The position numbers and the translations under genes were made by a program. A stretch of 64,000 nt of DNA from contig NC_081414.1 in assembly GCF_030272615.1 (NCBI RefSeq), positions 310,125,164 through 310,189,163 of the forward strand, given 5' to 3'. Of the stretch, positions 45,835 through 57,239 are shown in pieces. The notes beneath the pieces are model-generated. The model had not been told where the DNA came from. It saw only the letters and a program-made list of their open reading frames with translations, and did no database searches. The stretch is from Cryptomeria japonica. Taxonomy: Eukaryota; Streptophyta; Pinopsida; Cupressales; Cupressaceae. How positions within the stretch are numbered: the stretch's first letter is position 1; each line of letters starts with the position of its first letter.

Positions 45835-46696
45835 TAGTGATAACTTTAAGAAACCCCCTCTCAAAAAATTGTATAAAATCTTGGCGAATATTTAATTTTT
45901 GTAATAAAAAATAATAATTTTTATTGGCGAATCTTTCATTTTTTAAAAGAAAATTTTTAATTTTATTGGTGAATTTTTTTATATCAATTTTTTTTTAGTA
46001 GAAAAAAATGGTGAATCTTAGAAAATAATAAGAGTATACATTAAATACTATTGCAAATCCTTTCATTTTGAAAAAATAAGTTTTTAATAAAAACGTAGAG
46101 GCCTGAAGGTGAAAATCATTAATGAGTTTAAGAGGTAGATTCTAATTTATTTATTTTCTACTATTAATTTAAAATAATCTAAAAGCCCCCTTTGTTTACG
46201 AGATAAAATGTACCAATTATTTGTAATAATCATGGGGCCAAAAACTTCGTTTAGACCATTGATTTTCATTGAGGTCAACAATTCAAAAGTAGTTTGAAGC
46301 CCCATGAGCAATACTTTTAGGTACAATTTACCTCATGGAATACAACTAAGGTCATTAGATTATATTTTAAATCAATGGTGGCATCTAAAAATTGTTGATA
46401 TAAACCTAAAATAACTAATAATTATGATATATTATTGGCAAATTAATTTAGATTTCGACAATAAATTATAAAATGCTGGTGAATCTGATCCAATCATGTA
46501 TCGAATATTGTGGCGAATATTTGAGTTTAAAAATTAATAAAATAAACTCTTTGGCGATTTAAATAACACCAAAATAAAAATTCATAAAAATGTGGCGATT
46601 TGGGTCACCTTAAAGTTGAACTTATTAGCCAAATTTTGATTCCCAAATTTCAAAAAATAGCCAATTGATGAATATTAGCTACTAAAAAAATCACTG
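45835..46696 (+). mobile_element. hAT-like non-autonomous element (862 bp)
   Basis: Bounded by perfect 8-bp direct repeats gtatgggc (45827-45834 and 46697-46704), the target duplication size of hAT transposons. The ends are TAGTGAT and, inverted, CAGTGAT, fitting hAT short terminal repeats. It is AT-rich, has no coding frame, and carries repeated ggcgaat words. LTR B lacks it at the same place. Confidence 0.85.
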
Positions 46697-46779
46697 GTAT
46701 GGGCAGTTTTGATAAAGGATGAATCTAGCCCTCTTGTTTAAAGTTTAAATCTTGGCCATTCATCTATTTTGGGGAATTC

Positions 46780-46789
46780 TATATAAAGG
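46780..46789 (+). promoter_or_regulatory. TATA box of LTR C
   Basis: TATATAAAGG lies 839 bp before the LTR end, in the same context as the box in LTR B (cttggccattcatctat upstream). Confidence 0.65.
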
Positions 46790-47623
46790 AGTTAGTTTCT
46801 CCTTTGTTGTAGGCAGAAAACAAAGATTGTTGCAAAAACTCTAGCAAAATATATACAGGATTTAATGGATGTTAAAGTTGTGTTTGTTTTACTATGAGTG
46901 CATGGTCCTCTTCTCCATTTATTTCATATTGCTGTAACTGTATTTACTTTCAGACAATTATTTATGCATGTATTTGATGGAAAATCTTGGTTCATACCAT
47001 TAGGAAATAATTGATTATTGTTTTTCTGCATGGTTAGTCTGAACCCCTTTTGTGCTAAGTTTCGTTATTAGATTTGGATCAATAGGTGTAAGAATCTATC
47101 ATTCGTATCTAAATAGCTTGAAAATTCAAAATCCTTAGATGATTGCACTGGTTTTTACCTAGTTGTGCTAATTAGCTGGCAAAGTAATTTCTAGTTATTT
47201 TGAGACTTCCGTCTATGTGTTGAAATATGCTATCTTAGTTAAATTAGTTAGCTATTCTTATTCACTCTTTATCCTTATACCTCCTTATTTTCTTTTTTCA
47301 TTAAAGAAGCCCGCCAGTCAAGCTGAAATAACATCAATTAGAAGCAAATCAAATGATATAGGACTGTAAACTTTAGGGAACCTGTACGAAACCAATTCCG
47401 TCTAGCCATAAGTCCCCTTTGTGTTTCCAGCAGAACACATCAACTACTAAGCTATCCTACAATCAAGACCTGACAACCAAAACATTGAGGTCATCCCCAT
47501 TGATCAAATTCACAAAACATTAGGGATTTCCTTATCTCAAGAGAGGATAGGACTCTTAGTATTCTATTGTGCGTTGGCCGGATGAAGTTGTAGTTCTGAG
47601 ATTTTAGACACGTCAATAGCTCC

Positions 47624-47851
47624 CCAAAAGATCAAACACAGCAGAATTTACTGAGTTCCTCACGTACTGTGCCCTCAATGGTCGCTCTCTCCCGAGCTTC
47701 CCTCTGCACTTACTGGGTGACAAAAATGTCCCACAGTTCCACCAAATCCCCCGTCAGTTGATCCTCCCTAACTTCCGCTTGCACGGGCTCTTCGTGTGTA
47801 TCACCTTCAATGACTATTAACTGTTGTTGAAATGGTCGGCCCATTAGTGGC
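47624..47851 (-). pseudogene. gag: gag of A3, N-terminal fragment
   Basis: The minus strand gives MGRPFQQQLIVIEG from 47851, then REDQLTGDLVELW, a TAA, and VQREARERATIEGTV. This matches the start of A1 gag (MGRSFDQS, REDQLTQDLIHAW, VQREAEL). It is cut at 47623 by solo LTR C and continues at 39402. Confidence 0.85.
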
Positions 47852-47885
47852 TTCCGCCTGCTGCCATATTGATCTCCAGAATTCG

Positions 47886-47905
47886 AATCGGCAACGTTGC
47901 CAAAA
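47886..47905 (-). other. Primer-binding site of A3
   Basis: The minus strand reads TTTTGGCAACGTTGCCGATT directly after the LTR end, the same type as in A1 and A0. Confidence 0.75.
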
Positions 47906-48204
47906 TGTTTAGTCCCTACTGTAAGTTATTTAAGTTTCCAGAATGAACAAGAAATAAGCACAGAACATATGATAACACTTCAATTATCTATAGAGCATGG
48001 AAGTAACAATCACATGGCAGAAAGATGTTCTTCTATTGCATTCCAAAATATTCAGTACATCAACATTATTGTCAAAAATTCCCTCACATGGCAATATATA
48101 ATATCTGGCGGTTGGCTGAGGTACCAACCGTCGTAGTGAACCCACACGGCCGACTCCAAACATAACAATAACTTAAAAGTTTTATTCCTAATTACTGCCT
48201 AACA
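47906..48204 (-). repeat. 5' LTR of A3
   Basis: A 299-bp LTR, TGTTAGGCAGTAATTAGG to GTAGGGACTAAACA on the minus strand, followed by PBS and gag. It is similar in length and ends to the LTR of A0 but clearly diverged. Confidence 0.8.
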
Positions 48205-48707
48205 TGCCACAATATTGAAGACAGATCAAAGCAAAATTCAAAAAAAATTACAAAAGGAAAAATATCAAAAACAAGTCAGACAAAAAAGTAGTGAAAGGAA
48301 AATGGCCATTTAATGAATTAGGCAAAAAAAAGAAAAATCTTGAAGTTGGAGAGGAAAATAATAGGTGGGTCTTCATTAGTAAAATGAAAAAAAATTATAA
48401 TTGAAGTTCAAGCCTTTTTAAATGGGTAGAGAAAGAGAAAATTAAACAAATAACTAGTAATAGAGTACCTTTATTTGCTATTGAATGACAAACAGTGGTA
48501 AAAACTAAATAAAAATAAATAGACTCCAAAAGAAAATTTAGCACCAAATGCCATCACATGGCAAGAAAAGCCAAAAGAAATGAATTTTAAAAAATTATGA
48601 ACTCCTTTTTCAATAATCATGTTGCAACCATTAGGGAGAATAATCAAAGAGTATGATAATAAAATTTCCTTCTTTCATACCATTTGGCCCTCCAAAACAT
48701 GGCCAAA
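48205..48707. other. Flanking sequence without recognised feature
   Basis: An A-rich stretch between A3 and LTR E. I see no coding frame, repeat terminus or RNA gene. Confidence 0.5.
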
Positions 48708-48894
48708 GGACTTGTTGTGACCAAACCACACATTGCCCCATCACAACTGGGGACTCCTCTTTGCTTTTATCATTGTTCTAGAATAAAGTGTTGAGTGTCA
48801 TCCTTTAGATAGGTCAGCAATAAGTGAGTTTATAATTGCAATGGTTAAAGCTAGAGCGATTCGCCTTCAAGTTCAAAATTTGACTAAGGCATGG

Positions 48895-49010
48895 AAATCA
48901 AAGAACAATTTCGTCCTTTGACCAAAGCTACCCATCCCAAGCTAGAACCCTCTTGTCCTTTGACCAAAGCTACCCATCCCAGGCTAGAACCGTTTTGTCC
49001 TTTGAGCAAG
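48895..49010 (+). repeat. About 51-bp tandem repeat in LTR E
   Basis: The unit tcctttgaccaaagctaccc...ctagaac occurs twice plus a partial third copy. It lies in the repeat zone expected after the LTR start. Confidence 0.85.
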
Positions 49011-51354
49011 CTTCTCTATGATTTAAACGATATCCCCTAGCAAAGGCAAGTACGTCTTGAGCAAGTCTTAGCATGTATCATTTAATGAACCCCAATGTGA
49101 GAGATGATTCTTGCCCGGAATTTTAAAATGAAGCAATCCATTTAATGGACATTGTGAGCAAGAAATGAAACCATTTTGAACAAGTGCAAGGTGCGATGCA
49201 AACATTTCAAGGTCTTCTAAAGCCAAGATGGATCAACGCCAAACGTAATTGCCTTCCACGGTGTAAGTTGGACATCAGCATTTAAAATATGCACTTTAAA
49301 GCCCAAGGTTAGCATCACGAATTGATTACAAGGAATTTAGCACAAGTTGCTACACCTATGAAAAACATTTAATTTGGGTAAGCACGGGAGACACATTTAA
49401 GGCACCATTGCTCAGAACCCACTCCACAATGCGATTCAGGTATAAGGCATTCAATTCAAGTTGGGTATGGGGCGTTCAATGCAAAGAAGGTAAAATCACA
49501 CCTCCCTCTCAAAACGAGCCCCGCCATTACCTAAGATGGGCATTTCATTTTCTAAGATCAAACTCTGCCTAGCTATAAATCTTAAGGCATTTAATGAAAG
49601 TTCAAACACCTATAATCGATGTCAAGAGTTAAGCAAAAACAGCGATACCATATCAAATCATTTTGCAAAGGCGGTGTGAGGGTGGTGACTTCGATTTGAC
49701 TCATTGGAGCCGAATGTAATGCCCCGCCAGGAATCCTAAAGGAAAACAACACAACTAGGCAACTAAAGGGTGAAATATTTTTTTTTTAAAAGATTAAGTG
49801 CATTAATTATAACAATTGCACGTTTAATAACACAGCAGAAGACTAATACATGATTTCCTAAGGGTTACCAACGAAGATTAATTCACAAATTATATTAACA
49901 CCATGGTTAATCCAATTGTCCATTTAATTAGGTAAATTAAATGCTCAAGATTTAAAACTACACATACATCTAAATTCCATAATGAAAGAATCAAAGTATT
50001 CCAATGCATTTATTTATCCATAAATCATCTATACAAAAGATCAAAGCAACTAAATTAACATACATTCCACTGACATAATATTACAATATCCATAAATACA
50101 TGGCTTCCAATAATACCACGGATTACAAAGTTACAATATCAAGGTTACATAAAAGTTGGATACAATGACCACAAGGTCTCAACTGAACAATGATCACGAA
50201 CAAGAGCTGATACATGAACCACGAACCAAAAAACACCAGCGAAGCCTTTCCACACCTGAAGATACAATCCAGAACATCCGATGGGAAGGGGCACTACCAC
50301 CCGACCATGTGATCCCGAAATGGAACCACCCCACCGTGCTAGGAGATAGTAGAAAACCCTCAAACAAGCAAAATAAGAAAAGTACGAAAGAACTACAGGA
50401 CTCCGCAAACATCCATGTGACTCAACTCACAAACACTAGTGACTCTAAGGAGAGAGTGTCATCGCATGGCTTACGGTGGTTACCCTGGTAGGCCTCCATA
50501 GGTCCCGGCCCCCATCCTGGGTTATCCCGGTAACCTCTCCCGAACCTCCAGCTCCATCTAAGTCTCATGCGGACCCTACCAATCCTTTCGTGAAGACAAG
50601 GTGACAGGTTTGCCATTCCAGGCCTTCTCACCACATCTTGAGCCTATACAAGCACTCAACCATGTGCGAGACATATTATCTTAATTAATATTTTAACTAC
50701 CCACCCCCTAATCAATTATTAGGTTATCACTTCTTAACTGACTTTCGATGGGTTATCCTGCCATCCACTTCGGGCGCGACCCCCGCTCAAAAGCTACTCT
50801 CTCATAGGACACTAACAGGAAAGGTCTCTCTACGAGAACTCTATGGTGAAACAGACAACCATATCTAATTCTGATAAACCACAGGTGAAGGATACACAAT
50901 CACTAACCCAGGATTGACCATTTGGAACAAAACATACGATGGCTCATATCAACAAGGTTATACAACAACACCTAACCAAGGGGGTATAACAACATATGAC
51001 ATAATGACAACTCAACCAGAATTGCAACGAAATTAAGCTTGACAGCAAATACCATTTACACAAGACCCTAATACAGGGAATCTTTTCTTTAAACAACCAA
51101 AAGCATAAAATACTTGCAATTAAAGATTTTCCAAAAAGTAAGAAAATTCAACTATATTAATACAAGGAAATCAATGTTTTCATTTGTCCAAATAAGGTTA
51201 AATAAAATCACATAAAAATTAACCCCCTAATGTATTTCTAAGCATAAATATAAATTCTTAAATTATAAGCTTTTCTGAAAATAACTAAATACTGAATTAA
51301 CTAACATAGTATTAAAATAATATTTAAATGGTATAATGTCCAAAAATTAAAATA

Positions 51355-51425
51355 AACTTATATATTAATATATATATACATATATATATTTATTTATATA
51401 TATATAAACATATTATATATAATAA
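51355..51425. repeat. AT microsatellite-like tract
   Basis: Alternating TA runs with minor interruptions. Confidence 0.9.
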
Positions 51426-51536
51426 TTTAGTTAAAAACCAAATTTTATATCTCTGGCACGGAAATCCGAAAGTACCTTTTTTCGGTTTGCACGAAAATTG
51501 ATTTAGGGAACAGTGAAAATAAAATTCCCCCTCCCC

Positions 51537-51655
51537 CTGCTACCATACGGTACCAGGTTTTACCGTCAATAGTACATGCTACCTTACGGTAGCACTGCTA
51601 CTGCCGGGAGCACTGCTACCGCCGATAGTACTGCTACCATTCGGTAGTTGCTACC
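51537..51655. repeat. CTACC / CGGTAG short inverted-word cluster
   Basis: Words such as gctaccatacggtacc, gctaccttacggtagc and gctaccattcggtag recur six to seven times at 15-25 bp spacing. Each pairs ctacc with ggtag around a short centre. Confidence 0.65.
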
Positions 51656-52410
51656 AACGTTTTTATTTTATTTTTTATGATTATTTTTTTAAAAGAAAAT
51701 CTCCATAATCTAAAATCAATAAATTTTATTTCCTATTAAATTTCAATAACTTAATAATATTAAATTTCAATAACCTAAGAAAATATTCAATTTTATTTCC
51801 AATAAAAAATTTTCCAGGAAATACAAATTAATTCATACAGATTTTCTCATACACTTAAATAACTACTAAATTTAATTCTCAAATAATTTCACAACTAAAT
51901 ATACAGAGATGCACAAATATACAAAGAACAGCCATAGAAAAATATCGAATCCAATACCAAACCAAAGGACATTTTCTCTGGCAAAACCCATTTCTCCCAA
52001 ATCTTGCAATTTCCATGCACAGTTAAACATCTTGGCAAAATTTGCCAGAATAACTTTTCCCAAAATTTTCTCAAAATTTTAATCTTCAAACACCCAGGAA
52101 ACAACTTCTTTCCAGAAACTAGAAACTAATTTCAGAAATGGACTTTAGCCAAGAACAAGAAATAATCAAAAAGAATTTTGTATTTGACATATATTTTAAC
52201 ACACACATCATTCAGACAAAGGGAAGAAATAAAAAAAAATATTTTCTTTAAAAACAAACAATCAAAAGAAGCCACCCAACCTAGTATAGCTTTCTTGGAA
52301 GAAATTTGTAGAAGAGAATCAATCCTTCAACAAGCTTCCAAATAACTTTTCTTCACCAAAATCCCTGACTCTTCCCCGTCTCTCCCAAAATAAAAGACTT
52401 ATTCCCCTTT

Positions 52411-52993
52411 TTAAACTAAAATTCTAGGTTGAATATATTTTTCCCAAAACCCTAATCTCCACCAAATCGAAGCAAAACTATTGAGACACATAATAGCACA
52501 TCTCACCTTGGTGTTGCTACTATATGGAAACATAGCAAAACACCGGTCCAAACTGATGAGCCAGGTCTCTGCCTCGAGACCGGTACACATACCATCAAAG
52601 TAAGGAGGGTTGGACCTCATCAAGTCCTTTATGTGACCCAAAGAAGGCGGATATCAGTCAGCTGGAATCTCCCTCCTCCTGGGTGATCTCTCCCTCTCTC
52701 TCCTCTGCAACCTGCTGATGCGGCTCCTCAACCTGAGCATGAATAGGCTGCTCAAACTCAAGCCTGTGGCCTAACCTAGCCAAAACCTCCTAAAACATCT
52801 GTCTCAGCTCTTCCCTTTCGGGAATCTGCTCTCTTGCATGTTGAGGATCCTGATGAACTGACTGTTCCGGCTCAACACTCACATGAGTGGGTGGTGGTGA
52901 AGGACTGTGATGGTCAGAACCACGGCCCCGTCCTCCACCTCTACCTCCCTTGCGGCCACCCATACGGCCACCTCCCCTAGCTTTCCTAGCCAT
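52411..52993 (-). pseudogene. gag: Chromovirus (Tekay/Del-like) gag fragment
   Basis: From ATG 52993 the frame gives MARKARGGGRMGGRKGGRGG, a Gly/Arg-rich start, then stops. From 52641 it gives DLMRSNPPYFDGMCTGLEAETWLISLDRCF and FASIWWR, the N-terminal gag domain of Tekay/Del-type chromoviruses. It breaks off at about 52462, so pol is missing. Confidence 0.75.
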
Positions 52994-53132
52994 GACCTAG
53001 CACCACAAAAGAGAAAACGGTTCAACTCTACGGCAAGGATAAGACAAGGAAAATACAAACATTAAGACCTAAGCAACAAGGTCAAACTAAATAGGCTCAC
53101 TACAAACCCAGAGTACCCAGTGTTGAAACTTG

Positions 53133-53144
53133 GGCTCTAATACC
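53133..53144 (-). other. Primer-binding site (Met-type) of the chromovirus
   Basis: GGTATTAGAGCC on the minus strand is close to the TGGTATCAGAGCC site of elements primed by initiator tRNA-Met. It lies between the LTR end and gag. Confidence 0.6.
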
Positions 53145-53160
53145 GAATTTACATCAAACC

Positions 53161-54898
53161 TGTTATCACAAAAGCTTGCAACCTTGTGAAACATGGAAAC
53201 AACCCCGAAGTGTGGGACCTTGCGCAAGGGGGTTGAATCTCTAGAGAAGGTCGGCTTCCTTCTCAATCCAAAGGCAGGTGTTGAACCAACTCAACACTTC
53301 AAAACTTACTCCTAAGCCTATCCTAACAACTTGCAGAGGAAAGGGGAAGAGAGAAATGCTTAAAATAAAAGGAGGTGATGCACCAAGATAAGAGATTGTT
53401 TCTCTCCCTACCCAAAATGACACAAAGAATCAACTGAAATACCTAGAAGATGCACAAACTTCAGTTGTATGAGTGACCCCAATGCATGTATGGAGGTTAG
53501 AATTCACTAAATGTCAAGAGGGGAGAAGGTTTCCCACAAGTCACGCTCAGATATAAATTAATACAGCATATATGAGAGAAGAGCCACAAAACATACACCT
53601 ATGATGAAGGTAAGGAAACATACACAGCATACATAAGTTGAAGGAAGGCAAGAATGGTGATTTCTATTCATTATAAGGCCAATGGACAAACTTACAGTTG
53701 CAAAAATGCAAGATAAATACAAGAGAAGTGAAAGAGCATAGAATAGCTCAAGCCAGCAGGGAGAGAACCTTTTACAATGAGGCTTAACAACCTTTATATA
53801 GAAAACTGGTTACAAGAGTGATCATGACCCTTGTGTGTGCAGGAAAATGTCAGTCTGGGAGTGCAGGGAAGTGCATGCACCTAACTTTCTATACATGCAA
53901 GCAACCTAACCATACCCTGAAAATGCAATCCTAAGAAGAAAGGCACTTCAAGAAGGTGGATTGACTGACACTCCAAAGTCAGAGCATGCAGGCATGACAT
54001 AAGTAACCACAATAAGCATGGCCCTATACCTCTCTTGATGGAAATCCTACAACCTCATTAAATGCACCCCCGTAGCTCCACAAAAGGTGTACAAGTCACA
54101 AGAGTCGTCGGAGCATTTAAAGCTTTGAGTGTTGATCACGGCATCCGGAAGTGTTGCAAGCCGGAAGAAGTTGGAGGACTTCGGAAACTCGGGTTCCCGA
54201 AGTGGGGAAGACTAAGGAAGGACCTTAGAACCTCGAGGTTTCGGAGTTCCGGAGAAGGGGAAGGAAACAAGGAAAGGAACTTTTGAACCTTGGGGTTCCG
54301 GAGTTCCGGGAAAAGGAAGAAGACAAGGAAAGGAAAAGAGGAGACCTAGCAAAGGAACTTCGGAACCTTGGGTTCCGAAGTTCCGAGAAAAGAAAAGGGC
54401 AAGGGAAGGAACTTCGGAACCTCGGGGTTCCGGAGTTCTGAGGAAGAGGGAAAAGGCAGCAAGGAAAGAACTTCGGAACCTCGGGGTTCCGGAGTTCCGG
54501 GGAATAGGGAAAAGGCAGCAAGGAAGGAACTTCAAAACCTCGGGGTTCCAGTTTTTCGGGAAAGAGAGAAGGAAACAAGGGAAAGAACCTCGGAACCTTG
54601 GGGTTCTGGAGTTCCGGGAAAGGGGAAGGAGACACCGCAAGGAACTTCGAAACCTCGGGGTTCCGAAGTTCCGGGAAACTGGAAAAAGGGGCTAAGGAAG
54701 GAACTTCGGAACCTCGGGGTTCTAGAGTTCTGGGGAAGAGGAAAGAAGACTAAGGAAAGGAACTTTCTCCAAACAAGACAGCACTTCACACTTCATAAAT
54801 CCACTACTTTTCTCCTTGATCAACTGGGGTAGCGTTGGTCCATGGATCGTATCTCTGATCGGTTCTCCGTGATGGACCAAGGGTGTCATAAAATGACA
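53161..54898 (-). repeat. Probable chromovirus 5' LTR with hairpin minisatellite in U3
   Basis: On the minus strand it starts TGTCATTTTATGACACCC and ends TTGTGATAACA, then PBS-like sequence and gag. It has TATATAAAGG at 53791-53800. No second LTR copy is in the window, so the limits rest on the TG..CA ends and context. Confidence 0.5.
54172..54770. repeat. Minisatellite of palindromic units
   Basis: About ten copies, 54-77 bp apart, of a palindrome of the form GGAACTTCGGAACC-TCGG-GGTTCCGGAGTTCC (one arm mismatch in most; the copy near 54640-54674 has GGTTCCGAAGTTCC) separated by purine-only spacers of about 25 bp. It lies in the U3 of the chromovirus LTR. Open frames on both strands here are by-products of the repeat. 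Confidence 0.9.
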
Positions 54899-57141
54899 AG
54901 ACCCAAAAGGCGAAGTTGATTTGGAGATACAACATCACAGCGTATTCCTTGGAGAGGCAAAATTGTTAACCCTTCATCACAAGTCAATCTTCAACAAGGT
55001 CCACCCAAATACAGCAATTCAAATTTATCCTCACACAAGTGAAGAAGAAATTTAGTCAGGGTGTTGAAAATTAATCCCAAGTGTTGAAAATTAATCCCAA
55101 TATACAGCGACTTCTTTCCAAACATAGTAATAAAATTTTGATCAAGATCGTTGTAAGTTCAATGCTTACCTTACGCAATTATGACAAAGGTGTTTGACAA
55201 TGAAATAAGGGACATTTGATACAAGCGACTAAGCAAACTTTTGGAATCAAACAAGGCCTGAAAATGATTGAATTTACACCAGCAAAACCCAGTCAGACCC
55301 AGCAATCACATTCATTTGGAGAAGACAAATTTTGTGAAGGGTAATTGGCTAAGTTACCAGTACGTCCATTTTTCCTGCAGATTCTAGGGACGATTCGTTT
55401 CTGAATCTGAATCGTCCTCGAATCCTTATGGAATCCAATAGGGTTCCTTCATTTAGCCCTGGAAACGCATCCACTTTTCCAACCAAGAATCCCGACGAAT
55501 TTGGAATGATGTGGCAAGTTTGTCACGTTTTCTTTGACGAATCCATGTCGGACATCCGAATTCGAGGGTTTTTTTCGCTTTTTGTTTGAGGGGTTCAGAA
55601 TTTTTGTTGCCAAATTTTTTTGCCAGCCCGACCTTTGGAAAACCTTAAAAAGCACTTCTATCTCTTGCGGTCTGCACTACGAATAAAACCCTTGCTTTGT
55701 TACAAACGAAATCTACGATTGCAAATATAATATTTAAATTGTTGGCGTTTCGTTTATATTTAATAAAATACATGAATTGAAAACCAATATCGGGAATCAA
55801 AATAATAAAACGCTCCATGTTTGTTATGTCTGGAAAAAAACTATGACGGGAATCATAATAAGCGACGCCGGATAGCCCTCCGTGTTTGGTAAGTCTGGGA
55901 AAGTCAACAGTAAATGCACGCTCAGTTGACGTGGTATGGTCAGGAAGTATTTTCATCTAATCCTATTCGATTGGCTATAATTATAACCCCTCCCCACCCG
56001 TAATAGTTTCATTTATATTTATTATATATTTAATATATAGTTTTAAATAGTTTAACAAATTATAATTTTATATAATAGTTTTAAAATTTAAATTATTATA
56101 TACTATATTAACATAGTGTTTATTAAACTATATATTCATAATTATATGGTAAAATTATAAATTGATATATATAATTAAAAAATTGTAGTTATAGATTTAA
56201 AATTATACAACATTATTAAGTATAAATAAAATAATAATTATTACTATATATTTATTTTTTAATATATATTTACAATTTTTATATTTTTTGTCCAAAAGTA
56301 CCCAAGCCTCCAAATTTTTTTTGCCATACCAACGTATCGTACCCACGCACCCAATTCTGATTTCAATTCCGATTCGGCAACTTAGGTAATTGGTTTAGCA
56401 AAATCAGTCTGTTAGAATTTATATAAGGATCTGAAATAACATTATTTGATTATTTTATTCAAAATCGAACCTCACTTAGAGACTGGTCTGATTTCTATTC
56501 ATTATTTCCATGAAGTTTTGTTTTGGAATGTTCTAATTTGATGCATTTTGATCGTCCCAGAGTGTGTAGATAGGGGCATTTAGTTTAGGATCAGATTTGC
56601 AAGATTTAGGATTTGATTTAATGCCTAGGGTTTTGAAAGATTTTGATCAATTGCCTTTCTAGGGTAGGGATGCTTAACCTAGGCGACTAATTTCTACTTG
56701 CAAACATTTTCATTATATCATGAGACTAATTTGAACAACTCTCATAGGTAGAGTATGGCTGGAGCATGGTTGACCCTCATCAAGCACTCAAGGATGGAAA
56801 TTTTCACAATGGAAATTCAAGAATCATTGCCAATATAGCCAGATGGAAGCTCCAAAATGCAAGTGATCAAGACAATAGATAATTTCAGAAGAGTTAATCA
56901 AAGTTAGAGGATCTATTTGAGCAAAATCATCATCACATCAAGAGCTTGAAAATGTTGAGTATCAAGAGATATGCCTCATTCATCAACAACTTATGATGCC
57001 TTACAAAGATCGAGCAAGCTGAGGTGGCGCCCAGTCATCACATCCAATCAAGATAAGGCGTCCAGATTCAATGTACTTAACTCATCCTACAAAAAAGATA
57101 ACTACCCCCTGTGGGCACAGAGTTCGATGCACCTAACGCCA
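54899..57141. other. Part of LTR E without recognised gene
   Basis: Includes a 23-bp doublet at 55060-55100 (gtgttgaaaattaatcccaa twice) and an AT-rich block at 55990-56300. A small minus-strand frame at 55645-55956 has no recognisable homology. It is assigned to LTR E only by position. Confidence 0.45.
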
Positions 57142-57239
57142 TGTTGTGCTCACACACACACCCCGTCAGTTGACAGGGGACCCCCCTAATTTTTGTCTGC
57201 CTGTGCGAGAGAAATGAATGCTTCTGCAAATACCTTTCA

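Larger units (their letters stand above)
39403..47618 (+). mobile_element. Giant solo LTR C (8.2 kb) with perfect 5-bp target duplication
   Basis: Starts TGTTGTGCGTTGCACACAC and ends ACACGTCAATA. It is flanked by gctcc on both sides (39398-39402 and 47619-47623), and the interrupted gene (gag of A3) reads through when it is removed. No PBS follows. It contains the double stem-loop, degenerate repeats (about 39780-41450), splice-acceptor-like site, LTR-ORF (41685-45307), a 321-bp duplication, a hAT-like insertion (45835-46696), TATA and R-U5. Without the insertion and duplication it is about 7.0 kb, like LTR B. Confidence 0.9.
49715..52461. mobile_element. LTR-like block of 2.7 kb
   Basis: Starts TGTAATGCCCCG and could end CTAATCTCCA, with ccgaa (49710-49714) and ccaaa (52462-52466) as flanking pentamers differing by one transition. 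The right flank is chromovirus gag and the left flank is LTR E. This does not fit one simple insertion, so it may also be the 3' LTR of a chromovirus with an internal deletion. No coding potential is visible. Confidence 0.4.

Noticed and set aside
30809-47618. A large inverted duplication or foldback transposon centred near 38.8 kb
   Set aside because: The two arms look like mirror images, but each is a separate LTR insertion in A3 gag: C has its own gctcc target duplication and the arms differ by far more than a palindrome would.
45297-47618. A short (about 1.1-kb) LTR starting TGCTTTCC after a purine run at the end of the LTR-ORF
   Set aside because: First considered, because a PPT-like run precedes it in B and C. 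The gctcc duplication and the A3 gag continuity place the LTR start at 39403 instead.
50156-50491. Plus-strand frame of 111 codons
   Set aside because: No domain or similarity recognised; it lies in the non-coding LTR-like block.
54212-54832. Overlapping frames of 130-150 codons on both strands
   Set aside because: They result from the hairpin minisatellite, with low-complexity repeats in every frame.
55645-55956. Minus-strand frame of 103 codons as a host gene
   Set aside because: No conserved motif, no supporting exon structure, adjacent to an AT-rich block inside LTR E.
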